A DNA stretch of 64,000 nucleotides, from NCBI GenBank assembly GCA_015350385.1, contig WNKI01000002.1:10299221-10363220 (forward strand), read 5' to 3'. Below are positions 61,783 to 64,000 of this stretch, piece after piece. The notes beneath the pieces were generated by a model. That model did no database searches, had not been told where the DNA came from, and saw only the letters and a program-made list of their open reading frames with translations. This stretch comes from Aculops lycopersici. Its lineage: Eukaryota; Arthropoda; Arachnida; Trombidiformes; Eriophyidae. The stretch's first letter is position 1, and each line of letters opens with the position of its first letter. The translations under genes were made by a program, and so were the position numbers.

Positions 61783-64000
61783 GAAATAGTTTGGAACTTC
61801 CGGCTAAAGTAATATTTTCACTTGATTATGTCATCAATTCCAATCTTAAGAGAAAGTTAAATAGTTTTGTTTTCGCCTTTGTTGCACCTCGTGTTCTCGT
61901 TGTTTTGATAGCGCGTCTGGAGCCTGCCCCGTGCCCTGTGGGCCTGCCTTTGGCACGGGATTTGTCGTTGCGCTCCCCTGTAGTGCTACTTTTGTTAAGT
62001 CTATACCGGAGCAGCAGCAGTAACAACAGGCTGCCGATGAAGCCCCACAAATTAGTCCACAATCCGTCTGCTTTAAAGCTAAACGAAAAGGCAATGCAAA
62101 TTTGCAGAGCATGTAGATCTAGCCAATAGATCTACTTGTCGACCTAAGAGAGTCTAAAGAGCCAAGAGCTTAAAAGGAGAAACGTTGAGAGGAGATCCCA
62201 GGCTTCCAATGGCTCGAGGCTCGCTGCTCCTTTGCAGGTATGCAACCTTGAGCCAGTGAGTGTTGCAGTGGCCATTGAAGTACGCATGCGCTTAGCCTGC
62301 AGGTTGGTGGAACATCGACGCCCGGGTCCCGGGCTCGCGAAAAAGAGCAGCCCAACTTTTCTGCCCAGTTTTCCCCTGGTGTTGTCGTCCATTTCTTCGT
62401 CTGTATCTGCGTCCTCTACTCTTGGCAGTGGTAGTAGCTTAACCTATCCTCTTAGCGGATTGTGCTTTTTGATGTATAAAGCTGATGTTGATGCTGAACT
62501 CGCTGCCCAAACTTCAAAACTTGAGCAGCAGCAACAGCAACAACAACAACTAGAGTCATGATCTCAGCGCCATCAGCTATCTGGTTGCCACTGAAGGTGC
62601 TGCTCGGTAACAAACGCCACTTTGTTAGCTAGTCACCTGCACAAGCAACAGCATCCATGGCAACAACAACGACATCAGCAACTCCCTCAAGAGGAGCAAC
62701 AAGTTGGATCCCGTCCATCGGTCTAGCGAGCAGCGGCGCCCGGATTTTGGTCGCCAAGATCCGCAAGTGGCGGCGGCGACGACGTTTGTGGCTATAAGTA
62801 GCCGTTCGATGCGCATAAGATCCTGCCAATAATCGGTTTTCGTCTTTGGTTGGCTGGTTGGCTGGCCGGCCGGCTGGCAACTTGTTGCATCCTAGCGGCG
62901 CCTCCATTAGCTCGAGTGCTCGTCGGTGCAAGACACTGTTTGTGGCTACTTTCAGAATCGCACGCTATAGCAGAACGCAGCCTCAGGAGCTGTGTATTGT
63001 GTGTGGGTTCAATCAAACTGGCTAGCTAGCCACCACCAGTTGTCTTTCTAATTTCATGTGCCGGTTTGGCAAAGTTTGGTTGCGCAAGATGCGCGCGCCT
63101 CTTTTTTCAATGTTTACAATCTAAACTTGAGATATCTGCTCCCCTAAATGAGAGCTGAACCTAGTTTTCTATTGGCTCTCTAAACTCCCTGAGGTATAAG
63201 ACCCTCTGAGGAGTTGAACTCTGTTTTGAGTAGCAGGGTCCCACGTTTGAGGGTGAGATTTTGCGAGAGCTTAGTGTTGCTGAGCAAGTTTCTTAGCTAC
63301 TGGACAGTTTCAGTGCCAAGACATTCGAGCAAGAGTTTGTATGTGTAAGCGGCCATTTGAAAAAGGAAAGTAAATACTGTAATAGTAATAATAATAATAA
63401 TCATCATCATCATAATCAACCTCATAGATGATTTCAAGTGTCGAGTTGTGAGTAGTTTAGTTGAGTTGGAGAAATTTTTGCTAGGAATCACGAGAATCTT
63501 GAGCCTAGCGCAGCGAGGAATTTCCCAGTTCTTCATTTTTTGCCAGGCAACATTTTTGCAGGTAGCAGCAAGTGAGATTCTAGAATTAGATAAATGTAAC
63601 ATAGAACACCAGTTTTCTTCTGATCTTTTTTCGGTTAGAGTTTCTTGAGCTGAAGAGGAATCTGAAGTTTAGGACAAGAACTTACTAGACAAGAAGACTA
63701 TAGCAACACCATTAGTTGGCCGAAAACTCGACTCTTGTTCTTGAGTAGCGACAAGTTCAGATCGAGTTGTTGGTGAGTTTGCAAGTTTGCAAGATTGCAA
63801 GACAAGACAAGACGTCACACGACAAGAATATAATAAAAAGTAATGTAATATAAACTCCCTGATGACTCGCTGAAGGTACCAGACGGAAAGATAGATGTTA
63901 ACAAGTAAGACACGAGAGTAAAGTAGCAGTGGCAGCCCGAAAACTAAACGAACCAGTCCAAATTGAAGCAGACTAGCGGCGGCGGTGGCACCAGCAAATC
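61783..64000. other. Gene-free interval to window end
   Basis: About 2.2 kb starting at the DPH2 promoter. It includes a CCCGGGTCCCGGGCTCGCG block at 62322-62340 resembling one at 57786, CAG/CAA triplets at about 62525-62550 and TAA/ATC triplets near 63385-63415. The open frames here are compositional and carry no domain. Many lack an ATG. Confidence 0.5.

Noticed and set aside
61791..62129. 112-codon frame divergent from DPH2
   Set aside because: It has a TTG start, Leu/Pro/Arg-rich composition, a competing antisense frame and no recognised family.

Overview
The window is eukaryotic nuclear DNA, most likely from an arthropod, and within arthropods a chelicerate (mite-like) genome. The cuticle protein at 23196-24524 has the arachnid style of Rebers-Riddiford domain, ending in a GFRA.IK.NEPG pattern. 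The gene set is animal (ATR, Hook, SMARCC, T-box, Capicua, MXD, PARL, TMED). Almost every gene is a single open exon, including a 2000-codon ATR kinase. I could place only three introns, all about 100-140 bp, in Hook, the T-box gene and RPL12. Such extreme intron poverty recalls the streamlined genomes of eriophyoid mites, but the species assignment is an inference.

Layout. 1-9358 has no gene I can support. It is GC-richer, full of CAN/CTG-type triplet repeats, and probably regulatory DNA and 5' leader of the MXD-type repressor at 9359-10738. 10739-13537 is AT-rich and empty. 13538-24524 is a compact block: PDSS1, GFER/ALR, ATR, PARL and a secreted cuticle protein. 24525-30578 is empty apart from repeats and E-box-like motifs. 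30579-31483 is a decayed chimeric duplication (pieces of the mitochondrial release factor gene and of Hook, plus a small transposon). It is followed by an XTBD-domain protein and a secreted Asn/Gln-rich six-cysteine protein whose stop codons lie 3 bp apart. 35524-44275 holds TMED7-like, PDSS2, TOMM6-like, Hook, PTPMT1 and a mitochondrial release factor, with three copies of a Tc1/mariner-like MITE between them. 45016-46962 is a SMARCC subunit. 50397-52546 is a Brachyury-like T-box gene, 54032-54665 is RPL12, and 55016-56596 is a very short Capicua. 59412-60041 is Rab8 and 60370-61782 is DPH2. 61783-64000 is empty.

How the genes relate. Seven of the proteins are predicted to be mitochondrial: both subunits of the CoQ side-chain synthase (PDSS1, PDSS2), GFER, PARL, TOMM6, PTPMT1 and the release factor. 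They are interleaved with ATR, Hook and TMED between 13.5 and 44.3 kb. The transcriptional regulators (MXD, SMARCC, T-box, Capicua) sit next to the long gene-free, repeat-rich intervals, as expected for genes with extended cis-regulation, although SMARCC and RPL12 are housekeeping. I see no bacterial-type system, CRISPR array, rRNA or convincing tRNA gene. The most unusual items are the chimeric RF/Hook duplication with its linked MITE, the shortened forms of several regulators, and a Rab8 without a canonical CaaX end.
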